Shown piece by piece: positions 1-8,270 of a stretch of 13,215 bases of DNA. Both the position numbers and the translations under genes were made by a program. The notes beneath the pieces are model-generated. The model had not been told where the DNA came from. It saw only the letters and a program-made list of their open reading frames with translations, and did not search any database. The stretch comes from Acetobacteraceae bacterium (GTDB lineage: Bacteria > Pseudomonadota > Alphaproteobacteria > Acetobacterales > Acetobacteraceae): the NCBI GenBank assembly GCA_003164305.1, contig PLSZ01000578.1, positions 1 to 13,215 of the forward strand, written 5' to 3'. Position 1 is the first letter of the stretch. Each line of letters opens with the position of its first letter.

Positions 1-2033
1 CCCGCGAAACCGGCGATGTCGTCCAGTTGCAACAGGCCCGTGCTGTCCTGGAACACCACGTCGATCACGCTGTTGTTGACCGTGTAAGTGCCGGTCGGCG
101 TCAGGTTATCCGTGAACGTCGTGGTGGCGGCGTTCACCACGGCCCCTGTCAACTCGATCGTATCGTGGGTCCCGATCTGCAGAATCCCGGGACCGTTGAC
201 GGAGACCGAGCCGTTGATGGTGGCGGTGCCGCCGCCGACCACGGTGCCCTGCACGACCTCGGTTTCCTTACCGGACTTGCTGCCGTTGGAAAGGATCGTG
301 CCTTCGAGCAGGATGAACTGCGAGGAGACCGTGCCGAAGCCGCCGGTCGTGCTGCCACCGTTCTCGATGAAGACGGTCGGATCGAGCACACCGCCTTCCA
401 GCACCACGCCGCCTTGCAGGTTCACGACGGACGCGTTCACCACCGCGCCTGGCCCGACGGTCAGGTCGCCGGTGCCCAGAGCGGTGCCGATATTCAACTC
501 GCCAGAGATCGATAGCAGCGAGCCATTGCCTGACACCACCAAGGCGCCGGAACTATCTGTCTGCGATCCAATGGTCAGCGATTGGGCCGAGAACGTGGCC
601 CCGTTCAACACCGAAAGGACACCGGTGCCGTCGTCGGCGACCGTGGCGTCGTTCGCGATCACGAGGTCGGTGCCAGCCCCGGAAACGCTGAGCTGGCCAA
701 CCGCGGACGCGATATTGGCGGCATCCAGCGATCCGGCGGTGACAACGGCTCCCCCACTGATCTGCAGGGCGCCGGACCCCGCGACGCCGACATCGAGCAG
801 CCCGGTGACATTCAGCTGCGATCCGGCTCCGCTGACGTTCGCGGAAGAACCGGTGGCGCTGGCGGTATTGGCGATGATCAGTCCCGCAAGACCGCTGACG
901 CTGCCTGGAGTGGTAATTACCGTGGCACCGGCGAGAATCGCAAGGCTGCCGAGGCCCGCGTCACCAACGACGAAGCCGCCCTTATTGGACAGCAACGATT
1001 GCGTTCCCGTAACCGTTATGGCTCCCGAACCACCTGACGCCTGGGCCACGTCGATGCCCTGAGACGGGGCGAGGGTCGAACCGCCCGTCACCGCGGTTCC
1101 CTGATTCTCGACCAGCAACGAGCCGGCGCCTGCCTGGCCGACGTTCAACTGCCCAAGCAACGTCGCTCGCGACGCCAGACCCGTGACCGTGAGCGTCCCG
1201 GTCCCCCCGGCGCCCGCGCCCAACACCAGCGCCGGCTGCGTCGCCGACGCGACCGCGCTCAAACTGGCCTTATTGCTGATGGTCAGGCCGCCGGATCCGA
1301 GGTTGCCGACAACCAGCTCACCCGCCGATTTCCACGCGGATCCGGTGCCATCGACCGTCACCGCCGCGGCACTTCCGGAACCGCCGGTTATGGCGTCCAA
1401 CGTTCCGAGGCCATTGATACTGGCGCCGCCATTGATCAACAGCGTGCCGACCCCCCCCTGGCCGACGGTCACTCCCGTCCCGGCGCTGAGGCTGGCGGAT
1501 GACGTCACATCCCATAAAGTACTTCCGCCGAACTGCAGCACGGCCGCCGTGCCCGTACCGGTGATGGTTCCGCCACCGGTCAGGAATTGCGCGGTATCCG
1601 CGCCGCCCGGAGCGGCCGCCGCCGGATTGAGGCCATTCGACGTGTCGTTCCAGTCCGCCGCGTTGGTGAAATTGGTATCGGCCGCGCCCGTCCACACCAG
1701 ATCGCGGGCCGGTGCCTGATAAGTCGCGAAACCCTGCGTTGTCGCGGCCTCCTGGAATCCAATCGACAACGCGGTATTGGAGAAAAGGTAGTCATTGCCG
1801 CCACCGTCCACCAGAACGAATCCGCCGTTGGAGCCGGTGCCAGTGCAGGTAAGGGTCAAAACCGTGTGGGACGAGTTCTGCTCCACGACGTTAATCGTCG
1901 CACCTTGTGTCAGCGTACCGGTCAGCGCGACCCCGAACGAGGATTGCTGGGTAACGGTCGCGGTTCCACCGGAAACCACGGCGACGCCCCAATCCGCGGC
2001 GACGAAGGTCTGTTGTTGTAAAATCACGCTCAT
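1..2033 (-). CDS. Large beta-strand-repeat surface or secreted protein, N-terminal part, runs off the left edge
   Basis: An unbroken frame from an ATG at 2033 to the window edge encodes 677 residues with no stop, so the C-terminus is missing. The product is very rich in Gly, Ala, Ser, Thr, Val and Leu and almost free of Cys. Residues 1-110 form a distinct head (MSVILQQQTFVAADWG). Residues 113-170 carry a linker with WTGAADTNFTNAADWND and GADTAQF, which I associate with proteins of the T5SS/PEP-CTERM-associated repeat type. Residues 185-535 hold seven imperfect copies of a 'VG..G.G.L.I..GA' unit alternating with 'VTVSGAGS'-like strands, the pattern of a right-handed beta-helix passenger. No Sec signal peptide is visible at the N-terminus, so export, if it happens, would use another route such as type I secretion with a C-terminal signal outside the window. 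The start is supported by the long intergenic region upstream and a modest GGGGG tract about 10 nt before the ATG. The exact function (adhesin, surface layer or other) is unknown. Confidence 0.83.
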   Translation of the reverse strand, partial: MSVILQQQTFVAADWGVAVVSGGTATVTQQSSFGVALTGTLTQGATINVVEQNSSHTVLTLTCTGTGSNGGFVLVDGGGNDYLFSNTALSIGFQEAATTQGFATYQAPARDLVWTGAADTNFTNAADWNDTSNGLNPAAAAPGGADTAQFLTGGGTITGTGTAAVLQFGGSTLWDVTSSASLSAGTGVTVGQGGVGTLLINGGASINGLGTLDAITGGSGSAAAVTVDGTGSAWKSAGELVVGNLGSGGLTISNKASLSAVASATQPALVLGAGAGGTGTLTVTGLASRATLLGQLNVGQAGAGSLLVENQGTAVTGGSTLAPSQGIDVAQASGGSGAITVTGTQSLLSNKGGFVVGDAGLGSLAILAGATVITTPGSVSGLAGLIIANTASATGSSANVSGAGSQLNVTGLLDVGVAGSGALQISGGAVVTAGSLDAANIASAVGQLSVSGAGTDLVIANDATVADDGTGVLSVLNGATFSAQSLTIGSQTDSSGALVVSGNGSLLSISGELNIGTALGTGDLTVGPGAVVNASVVNLQGGVVLEGGVLDPTVFIENGGSTTGGFGTVSSQFILLEGTILSNGSKSGKETEVVQGTVVGGGTATINGSVSVNGPGILQIGTHDTIELTGAVVNAATTTFTDNLTPTGTYTVNNSVIDVVFQDSTGLLQLDDIAGFA
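437..1466 (-). repeat. Seven imperfect protein-level repeat modules within the surface protein
   Basis: Inside the partial surface-protein gene the translated sequence repeats every 50-59 residues. The units begin near residues 190 (VGQGGVGTLLINGGAS), 242 (VGNLGSGGLTIS), 298 (VGQAGAGSLLVE), 356 (VGDAGLGSLAIL), 415 (VGVAGSGALQISGGA), 465 (VADDGTGVLSVLNGA) and 515 (IGTALGTGDLTVGPGA). Most are preceded by a strand such as VTVDGTGS, ANVSGAGS or LSVSGAGT. The copies are diverged at the DNA level, so this is an old modular array rather than a recent tandem duplication. The pattern fits the T5SS/PEP-CTERM-associated repeat family by memory; a profile search was not possible here. Confidence 0.75.
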
Positions 2034-2148
2034 GTCCGCTTGCCCCCAGGTTCCAACAAATCTTCCAATCGAGCCTGACCAAAGGCAGACCTCCCGCACC
2101 GGCGCTGGAGTTGCCGTCCTGGCAGGAAAAAGCTTCCCCGGCCATCTC

Positions 2149-2175
2149 AAACCCCGATTGTCACATCTCGGGTTT
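2149..2175 (-). repeat. Imperfect inverted repeat in the leader of the surface-protein gene
   Basis: The plus-strand arms are AAACCCCGA (2149-2157) and TCGGGTTT (2168-2175). They are complementary over eight bases with one extra C in the left arm, around a 10-nt loop. It lies about 115 nt upstream of the surface-protein start, inside the predicted leader. It could be an RNA hairpin or an operator. It is not followed by a U tract on the minus strand, so it is not a standard terminator. Confidence 0.35.
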
Positions 2176-2337
2176 CAAGGCCTGTCGCGTTTTTTGGAGA
2201 ATTAACACCCAGATGAATTGTCCGCAATCCCGCTTCATGCGAACAAGTTCAAAAATTCGCGTATGTTAGGCGGATTGACGACGGTGTGCCGCGCGACCGC
2301 CGAGCTTGCCAACTTTCGAAGTCCCAAGAAATATCCA

Positions 2338-2367
2338 ACTATAGCAAATTATTCGCGAGCAACGCAA
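2338..2367 (-). promoter_or_regulatory. Candidate sigma-70-type promoter for the surface-protein gene
   Basis: On the minus strand a -10 hexamer TATAGT (2338-2343, five of six matches to consensus) is preceded directly by TGC, an extended -10 element. An 18-nt spacer leads to a weak -35 TTGCGT (2362-2367). Transcription would begin near 2331, giving a leader of roughly 300 nt before the ATG at 2033. It sits in the AT-richer part of the intergenic region. Matches of this quality can occur by chance, so this remains a prediction. Confidence 0.4.
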
Positions 2368-2484
2368 CGTCGTTCCATTACGATACAGACCCGAAAAGGG
2401 AACGAGCGACCCGGCCGTATCGTGGCTGACGAAAACTGTAATTCCCGAGAATGTTGGTCGCTTCAAGGCGCCCGCTGGCAGCGG

Positions 2485-4365
2485 CTATATCTGTCCCCGA
2501 TCCGCCGCGATCAGAGCCGGTGTTCCCTTGCCACCCTCAACATGCACCAGACGCGCGGCGAAGGGACGCAGTTCATCCTCGGAAAGCGTCTCCTTCGTCA
2601 GCAGTTCGGCCGCGGTTTCCAATAGCAAACCCTTGTTCGCCGCGAGGATCGATTGGGCTCGGACAAACGCGTCATCGATCAGGCGGCGGACCGCGAGGTC
2701 GATCGCCCCGGCCGTCGCGTCACCGTAATGACGCGGCTGCCAGTCATCCGCGCCCGGCGAATTGAGGAACGTCGAGCGCTCGGTTTCATAGGCCACCAGC
2801 CCCAGTTTCGGATCCATCCCGAACCGGGTCACCATGCTACGAGCGATGTCCGTTGCCTTCGTCAGATCGTCCGCCGCGCCGGTCGATACCTCGGGAAACA
2901 CCAGCGTCTCCGCCGCGCGCCCGGCGAGCAACAATGTCATGCGATTGAACAATTCTCCACGGTCCATCAGGAAGCGATCCTCGATCGGCCGCTGCATCGT
3001 GTAGCCCAAAGCGGCGATGCCGCGCGGAATGATCGAGACCTTTTGCACCGGATCGACGCCGGGTAACGACAACGCGACCAACGCATGGCCCATTTCATGA
3101 TGCGCGACGACTTCCCGTTCATGCGGATTGAGCAAGCGGTTACGCTTTTCCAGTCCGGCCGTGATGCGTTCTATCGCCTGGTTGAAATCGGCGATGGTGA
3201 CTGAGTCGGCACCGCGCCGCGTGGCCAGCAGCGCCGCCTCATTTACCAGATTCGCGAGGTCGGCGCCGGTAAACCCTGGGGTCAACGCGGCGACCGCCTC
3301 GACCGAAGTGCCTGGCGCGAGCTTCACTTTGGCCCCATGGATCCGCAGGATTTCAATGCGGCCCTTCTTGTCCGGACGATCGACCAGCACCTGCCGATCG
3401 AAACGGCCGGCGCGCAGCAAGGCAGGGTCCAGAACTTCCGGCCGGTTGGTCGCCGCCAGCAGAACGATTCCCGATTTGATATCGAAACCATCGAGTTCGC
3501 TCAGCAATTGATTGAGAGTTTGTTCTTTCTCATCATGCCCGCCCATACCCGGGATGGACGCCCCGCGAGCCCGGCCAAGCGCGTCGAGTTCGTCGATGAA
3601 AATGATGGCGGGCGCCTGCTGTCTTGCCTGTTCGAACAGGTCACGCACGCGCGCCGCGCCGACGCCCACGAACATTTCGACGAATTCCGAGCCGGAAATC
3701 GAGAAGAACGCGACCCCCGCCTCCCCCGCCACCGCGCGAGCAAGCAAAGTTTTCCCGGTCCCCGGGGGCCCGACCAGCAGGACGCCCTTCGGCATGTGGG
3801 CGCCCAGTTGACTGTAGCGGGCGGGATCGCGGAGGAAGGCGACGACTTCCTTCAGTTCGTCCTTCGCCTCATCCACGCCGGCGACGTCGGCGAATGTCAC
3901 CTTCACGTCTTTTTCGACATAGACCTTGGCTCGGCTTTTACCGATCGCCATCAATCCGCCGGCGCCCTGGCCCGCGAGCATGGGCCTGATCAAAACCATC
4001 CAGAGCAAAAAGAACCCAATCGCCGGCATGAACCAACCGAGTACGGTTTCCAGCAGACCCGCGCCGGCTTCACCAGAGAACGTAACGCCCGCCGACGTCA
4101 GTTCCGGCACCAAAGCGGCATCGACCCGGGTCGTGGAAAAGCCCGGAACCTTGGCGTCAGCGGGATCCTTGTATTTTCCGGTGATGGTCGTCGAGCCAAC
4201 GACAAGATCAGTTACTTTCTTCTGATCCAGTAACATTTGAAATTCGCTGTACGGAATGACCTTGACCGATGCCGAACGAACGAGAAAGTCCTGGATGAAC
4301 AATATGGCGAAAAACGCAGCGATGACATACCAGAAGTTGATGTGATGCTCTCGTTTGATCTCCAT
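2485..4365 (-). CDS. ftsH: ATP-dependent zinc metalloprotease of the FtsH family
   Basis: This encodes a membrane-anchored AAA+ protease that unfolds and degrades membrane and some soluble proteins, working as a hexamer. From the chosen start it is 626 residues, normal for the family. In order: a first membrane helix (about residues 10-29), a periplasmic segment, a second helix (about 107-130), then the AAA+ domain with Walker A GPPGTGKT (199-206), pore loop FVGV (232-235), Walker B IIFIDE (254-259) and the second region of homology [19 protein letters not shown] (306-324). The peptidase domain has HEMGH (423-427), the zinc site, and the probable third ligand Asp500 in STGAADD. All key residues are present. 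The start at 4365 is favoured because AAGGA lies 7 nt upstream; an adjacent ATG at 4368 is possible, and an in-frame ATG at 4410 would overlap hyuA and lacks such a site. It follows hyuA by about 30 nt, so it is probably co-transcribed with it. The location next to catabolic genes suggests an accessory copy rather than the housekeeping one; that is inference. Confidence 0.95.
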   Translation of the reverse strand: MEIKREHHINFWYVIAAFFAILFIQDFLVRSASVKVIPYSEFQMLLDQKKVTDLVVGSTTITGKYKDPADAKVPGFSTTRVDAALVPELTSAGVTFSGEAGAGLLETVLGWFMPAIGFFLLWMVLIRPMLAGQGAGGLMAIGKSRAKVYVEKDVKVTFADVAGVDEAKDELKEVVAFLRDPARYSQLGAHMPKGVLLVGPPGTGKTLLARAVAGEAGVAFFSISGSEFVEMFVGVGAARVRDLFEQARQQAPAIIFIDELDALGRARGASIPGMGGHDEKEQTLNQLLSELDGFDIKSGIVLLAATNRPEVLDPALLRAGRFDRQVLVDRPDKKGRIEILRIHGAKVKLAPGTSVEAVAALTPGFTGADLANLVNEAALLATRRGADSVTIADFNQAIERITAGLEKRNRLLNPHEREVVAHHEMGHALVALSLPGVDPVQKVSIIPRGIAALGYTMQRPIEDRFLMDRGELFNRMTLLLAGRAAETLVFPEVSTGAADDLTKATDIARSMVTRFGMDPKLGLVAYETERSTFLNSPGADDWQPRHYGDATAGAIDLAVRRLIDDAFVRAQSILAANKGLLLETAAELLTKETLSEDELRPFAARLVHVEGGKGTPALIAADRGQI

Positions 4366-4372
4366 CATCCAT

Positions 4373-4377
4373 TCCTT
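4373..4377 (-). promoter_or_regulatory. Ribosome-binding site that sets the ftsH start
   Basis: AAGGA on the minus strand lies 7 nt before the ATG at 4365 and 4 nt before the ATG at 4368. The longer in-frame start at 4410 would place this motif inside the coding region, which argues against that start. Confidence 0.65.
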
Positions 4378-4396
4378 CGCGGTCCGATGGCGGCGT

Positions 4397-6466
4397 TCAA
4401 TTCCCGGCACTCACTGTCAGTTCGATGTTACCAAATGCATCGACGCGGGCGTGCGCTCCGTGTGGGACCAGACACGTGGCGTCATATTCCTGCACGATGA
4501 AAGGACCGTTTCCCGGCGTCTCGCTGAGCTCCGCGCGATCGACCACTTGCGTGTCGATCCAGCCACTCGCCGGAAACCAGGCACGCCGCATGGACGGGCC
4601 ATGCGCCGCGACGGGCGGGATGCGTTCCGGCAGCCGAGGCCGCTCCGGCAGTCCCCGCGCGATACCCGACAGTCCAATGAGTTCGACCGGTTCCTCGGAT
4701 GGCGCGCGGAAGCCATAAATCCGTTGATGTTCTTCGCCAAACAATGCCGCGATCATGGCTGGCGTCACCGCGCCATCCGGCAACGGCACCTCGATCTCAC
4801 TCGACTGTCCCAAATACCGCGCCTGGGCCGCGCGACGAAACGATTGGCGCTCGGGAGTGAAACCATCATGGGTCAGCCGATCGGTGCCGGCACGAAACAA
4901 AGCATCCAACACCGTCGCGATGCGTGCCGGATCGGCGGAATCGAGCCGGACGCGGAGGCTCTGACTGGCGTGATGCTCGGTGTCCGCCACCAACAGGCCA
5001 AAGGCGCTGAAAACCCCGGGCAAAGGCGGCACGATCACGCGCGAGATTCCAAGCTCCCTGGCGATTCCCGCGGCGAACAGAGGTCCATTGCCGCCGAACG
5101 CCAACAACGCGAACCCGCGCGGATCGCGGCCACGTTCCACCGAGACCGATCGGATCGCGCGCATCATCGTCGCCGACGCCAACCTCAACATTCCAAATGC
5201 CGCGTCTTCCAGCGAGCAGCCAAGCGGACCGGCCAGATCGCGCATGATCGCCGCCTCGGCCGCGTCGCGGTCCAGCTTCAACGCGCCCCCAACAAGACCG
5301 TCTGGATCGAGATATCCCAGCACCAGGTTGCAATCCGTGATGGTCGGCCGGTCACCGCCGCGACCGTAACAAACCGGTCCAGGATCGGCGCCGGCGCTGT
5401 TCGGACCCACCTTTGGCGCGCCGCCCGCGTCCAGCCGGCAAATCGAACCACCTCCCGCGCCAACCTCCGCCAGATCGATGGCCGGTAGTTTGAGCATGTA
5501 ACCCGCGCCAACCAGCAAACGGGAGCCGGCCATCACGCCGCCACCTACCTCGATCGCCTCGGTTCGAATCACCTCGCCGTCCTCGACGAGGCCAGCCTTG
5601 GCGGTCGTGCCGCCCATGTCGAAGGTGATGATCCCGGCTTCATTCAGACGCCGTGCCAGCGCCGCGCCGCCCACTACACCGGCCGCCGGACCGCTTTCGA
5701 TGATATGCGCGGGGGCGGCGGCGGCGAAAGCGGCCGAGGCCAGTCCGCCGTTCGACTGCATCAGTTGCAACGGCGCATCGATCCCCAAGGCCCGCAGCCT
5801 GGCGTCCAACGCGGTGATGTAGGCACGCACGACCGGTTGCACGTAGGCATTGATCACGGTCGTGCTGGTGCGCGGATATTCCTTGATCTCCGGCAATATC
5901 TCGCTGCTCACCGAGATCGCGACATCGGGCAACGCCGCGCGCACCGCGTCAGCCACGGCCCGTTCATGGGTCGGGTTGGCGTAACTATGCAGCAAGCAAA
6001 TCGCGACACTTTCGACATGCTCATCACGCAATCGCTTGATGGCGACGGCGATACTATCCGGATCGAGTGGTACAGACACCGATCCGTCCGGCCGCGTTTT
6101 CTCGATGACCTCCAGCCGAAGACGACGCTCCACCAGTGCCAGCGGCTTGGTCCAGTGTTGGTCGTACAGCACGGGCATGCGCAAATCGCGGATTTCCAGG
6201 ATGTCGCGGAACCCGTGCGTGGTGATCAACGCGGTCCGGGCACCTTTCGCCTCCAAAACAGTATTCGATCCAACCGTCGTGGCGTGCAGAACCTCGGCGA
6301 CAGGCCCAGGATGACGGGCCAACAGAGCCTGAATGCCGTCGATGATGCCTTCCCCGTAATCATGGGGCGTCGAGGCCGTTTTATGGGTCGTGACGAGGCC
6401 ATCTTCGGTCATGGCGACGAGGTCGGTGAACGTGCCCCCGATATCGATGCCGATCCTGAGAGTCAT
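4397..6466 (-). CDS. hyuA: Hydantoinase/oxoprolinase family protein, subunit A
   Basis: This is the ATP-binding subunit of an HyuA/HyuB-type enzyme. Family members hydrolyse hydantoins or 5-oxoproline, or, as acetone and acetophenone carboxylase subunits, activate their substrates with ATP. The protein has 689 residues, the usual length. The N-terminal nucleotide-binding signature IGIDIGGTFTDLV (5-17) opens the Hydant_A_N domain. The central hydantoinase A domain contains ESGPAAGVVGG (257-267), FDMGGTTAK (282-290), GAGGGS (336-341), GADPGPVCYGRGG (359-371) and FGGNGP (457-462). A C-terminal domain covers about 500-680. The start is supported by GGGAG 8 nt upstream and by a 4-nt ATGA overlap with the stop of hyuB, implying translational coupling. 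The sequence does not tell which substrate is used: cyclic amide or imide hydrolysis is the default reading, and ATP-dependent carboxylation is the alternative. No third, smaller carboxylase subunit is visible next to it. Confidence 0.93.
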   Translation of the reverse strand: MTLRIGIDIGGTFTDLVAMTEDGLVTTHKTASTPHDYGEGIIDGIQALLARHPGPVAEVLHATTVGSNTVLEAKGARTALITTHGFRDILEIRDLRMPVLYDQHWTKPLALVERRLRLEVIEKTRPDGSVSVPLDPDSIAVAIKRLRDEHVESVAICLLHSYANPTHERAVADAVRAALPDVAISVSSEILPEIKEYPRTSTTVINAYVQPVVRAYITALDARLRALGIDAPLQLMQSNGGLASAAFAAAAPAHIIESGPAAGVVGGAALARRLNEAGIITFDMGGTTAKAGLVEDGEVIRTEAIEVGGGVMAGSRLLVGAGYMLKLPAIDLAEVGAGGGSICRLDAGGAPKVGPNSAGADPGPVCYGRGGDRPTITDCNLVLGYLDPDGLVGGALKLDRDAAEAAIMRDLAGPLGCSLEDAAFGMLRLASATMMRAIRSVSVERGRDPRGFALLAFGGNGPLFAAGIARELGISRVIVPPLPGVFSAFGLLVADTEHHASQSLRVRLDSADPARIATVLDALFRAGTDRLTHDGFTPERQSFRRAAQARYLGQSSEIEVPLPDGAVTPAMIAALFGEEHQRIYGFRAPSEEPVELIGLSGIARGLPERPRLPERIPPVAAHGPSMRRAWFPASGWIDTQVVDRAELSETPGNGPFIVQEYDATCLVPHGAHARVDAFGNIELTVSAGN

Positions 6467-8226
6467 GCGGCGGGCTCCCAGGCGACCATGGGCAACGGCT
6501 TCCGGGTGGCGCGCAATTGGATCCGTAGCGTTTTGGTCGCGGCGACGTCGATCTCCGGCGGATCGCCTCGCGCGATCACACCGTAGTCACGCGCGGCTCC
6601 CTCGATCGTTACCAGACCGTCCCGCAGGTCCTTCGAGACCAACGCAAGATCGCGGGCCAGCGCATCGCCGTGCCCTCCGGCACCCGGCAGGTCGTGACGA
6701 AACACCTGGCCGCGGCGCAATGTCATGGTCAGCTTGGCATGCAGCGTTTGCTCCGTCGGCAGTCCCGGATCGAGCACATTGCGCCCAAACGCTCCTGGGC
6801 CGCCGCCTTGCAAACCATAGGGTCGATGCGTTTGCCGATCGGCGCGAACCTGCAAGATCCCCTCATCGGCCAGCATGCGCCAGGTTTTTCGTTGCGACAT
6901 GCCACCGCGAAATTTTCCCGCGCCACCGGTGTCCGGCACGAATTCGTAATCCAGCACTTCCAGCGGGTTTTCCGCTTCAATCACTTCAACCGAGAAACTC
7001 GCCATATTGGCGAACATGCAGGTGTTACCGTCAAGTCCGTCAGCCCATGGACGGCCACCCCAGGCGCCGGAGATAAAATCCACGTAGATAAACGGATTGA
7101 GCTCCTTGTCGTATCCGCCGATCGTCAGGCCGGTGTTGCCGCCATCCGACGCCGCCATCACCTTGTCGGGATAAAGCTGGGCCAGCGCGCCAAAACAACA
7201 ATCGACACCGCGAAAACCCGTCAGCCCACGGGCGGCACACGCGGCGGGCAGTTTGCCGTTGGTGATCGTGCCAGCCGGAGCGATGACCGTGATCGGCCGA
7301 AACACGCCATCGTTGTTGGGCATGTTGATCGACAGCACCGACTTCACCGCGGTGAAACTCATGGCCAGCGTGTAGCTCAACGTATTGTTGATGGCGCCTT
7401 TGACCTGAGGCGCGCTGCCGGTCCAGTCGACCTCCATCGTGTCGCCATGTTTACGGACGGTGCAAACGAGTTTGATCGGCACCCCCTCGTCGATCTGATC
7501 GTCATCGATCCAATCCGTGAACGTCGCCTCGCCGTCAGGAAGTTCGGACAGGCAGTGGCGGGTCAGCCGCTCGGAGTAGTCCATCATCGCGATCATCAGA
7601 CGTTTCACTTCATCGGCGCCATACCGCGCGATGAGGTCCGCCATGCCGCGCGCCGCGATCTCACACGCCGCGAGCTGCGAACGAATATCGCCGAACACGC
7701 GTCCCGGCATGCGAACGTTGCGCTCGATCATGCGAAACAGCGTGGCGTTGGCGCGGCCGGCCTCGTAAAGCTTCAACGGAGGTATGCGCAGGCCCTCCGC
7801 ATAAATCTCGGTGCTGTCGGAGGCATTGGAACCGGGAACTCGCCCGCCAACATCGGTGTGGTGACAAATCGTGGCGGCGAACGCGATCACCTCGCCATGC
7901 GCGAACAACGGTTTGAATATAAAGATGTCCGGCAGATGCATCCCGCCGTCATAGGGATCGTTGTTGACGAAGATGTCGCCTTCGGAAATATCGTCCCCAA
8001 AATGGTTCAGCACCGCTCGCAACGCCACCGGTATCGAGCACAAATGGCCCGGCAACGATAATCCCTGCGCCACCAGCCGCCCTTCCGCGTCGCAAATCGC
8101 CGCGCTGTAGTCCATGATATTCTTCAAAACACCGGAATAGGCGGTACGATAAATCGTCAACACCATCTCATCGCCGACGGCCGAAATCGCGTTACGAAAC
8201 AGTTCCTCGGTGATCGGATCGGACAT
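6463..8226 (-). CDS. hyuB: Hydantoinase/oxoprolinase family protein, subunit B
   Basis: This is the partner subunit of the neighbouring HyuA protein. Its 587 residues span the whole hydantoinase B domain. Family landmarks are MDYSAAICD (38-46), NDPYDGGMHLPD (89-100), HHTDVGG (122-128), DGGNTG (361-366), PDTGGAGKFRGG (431-442) and the C-terminal GAGGHGD (515-521). The Asp and His residues in the second and third motifs are the likely metal ligands by analogy with acetone carboxylase and related enzymes; I infer this rather than see it. The start opens with SDPITEELFRNA, a typical beginning for this subunit, although the ribosome-binding site is weak (GTGAG about 9 nt upstream). The gene is 44 nt after the RidA-like gene and overlaps hyuA by 4 nt. 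Confidence 0.93.
   Translation of the reverse strand: MSDPITEELFRNAISAVGDEMVLTIYRTAYSGVLKNIMDYSAAICDAEGRLVAQGLSLPGHLCSIPVALRAVLNHFGDDISEGDIFVNNDPYDGGMHLPDIFIFKPLFAHGEVIAFAATICHHTDVGGRVPGSNASDSTEIYAEGLRIPPLKLYEAGRANATLFRMIERNVRMPGRVFGDIRSQLAACEIAARGMADLIARYGADEVKRLMIAMMDYSERLTRHCLSELPDGEATFTDWIDDDQIDEGVPIKLVCTVRKHGDTMEVDWTGSAPQVKGAINNTLSYTLAMSFTAVKSVLSINMPNNDGVFRPITVIAPAGTITNGKLPAACAARGLTGFRGVDCCFGALAQLYPDKVMAASDGGNTGLTIGGYDKELNPFIYVDFISGAWGGRPWADGLDGNTCMFANMASFSVEVIEAENPLEVLDYEFVPDTGGAGKFRGGMSQRKTWRMLADEGILQVRADRQTHRPYGLQGGGPGAFGRNVLDPGLPTEQTLHAKLTMTLRRGQVFRHDLPGAGGHGDALARDLALVSKDLRDGLVTIEGAARDYGVIARGDPPEIDVAATKTLRIQLRATRKPLPMVAWEPAA
6475..6479 (-). promoter_or_regulatory. Ribosome-binding site of hyuA inside the end of hyuB
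   Basis: GGGAG on the minus strand lies 8 nt before the hyuA ATG at 6466, within the last codons of hyuB. With the ATGA stop/start overlap it indicates coupled synthesis of the two subunits. Confidence 0.55.
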
Positions 8227-8270
8227 GATTCGTTGCTCACTCGTTCGTTTCGGCGCAGGGCGTGGTGATT

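Larger units (their letters stand above)
2034..2484. other. 451-nt intergenic region between the protease gene and the surface-protein gene
   Basis: This is the only stretch over 300 nt without a gene. The part from about 2230 to 2450 is visibly richer in A and T than the flanking coding DNA. It contains a plausible minus-strand promoter at 2338-2367, an imperfect inverted repeat at 2149-2175, and the weak ribosome-binding region of the downstream gene. Open frames crossing it on either strand are short, lack recognisable protein character and overlap the flanking genes, so I do not call a gene here. No convincing intrinsic terminator for the protease gene was found. Confidence 0.6.

Noticed and set aside
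88..1062. Long plus-strand open frame of 324 codons opposite the surface-protein gene
   Set aside because: It is antisense to the G/C-rich repeat gene, is full of Pro, Thr and Val as expected for the complement of such codons, and shows no domain or ribosome-binding site.
2472..2484. Hairpin directly after the ftsH stop (CCGCT, 3-nt loop, AGCGG)
   Set aside because: The stem has only 5 bp and no U tract follows, so it does not meet the pattern of an intrinsic terminator.
2218..2625. Plus-strand open frame of 135 codons across the intergenic region
   Set aside because: It runs into the 3' end of ftsH in antisense, has no protein character I recognise and no clear ribosome-binding site.
3501..3743. 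Minus-strand short frame overlapping ftsH that seems to echo FtsH motifs
   Set aside because: It is a different reading frame within the ftsH gene; the main frame is continuous and carries all motifs, so this is not evidence of a frameshift or duplicate.
4355..5488. Plus-strand open frame of 377 codons opposite hyuA
   Set aside because: It is Arg/His/Gln-rich low-complexity sequence antisense to a well-conserved gene; shadow frame.
6670..8061. Plus-strand open frame of 463 codons opposite hyuB
   Set aside because: Same reason: an antisense shadow with no recognisable domains, while the minus strand encodes a complete HyuB.
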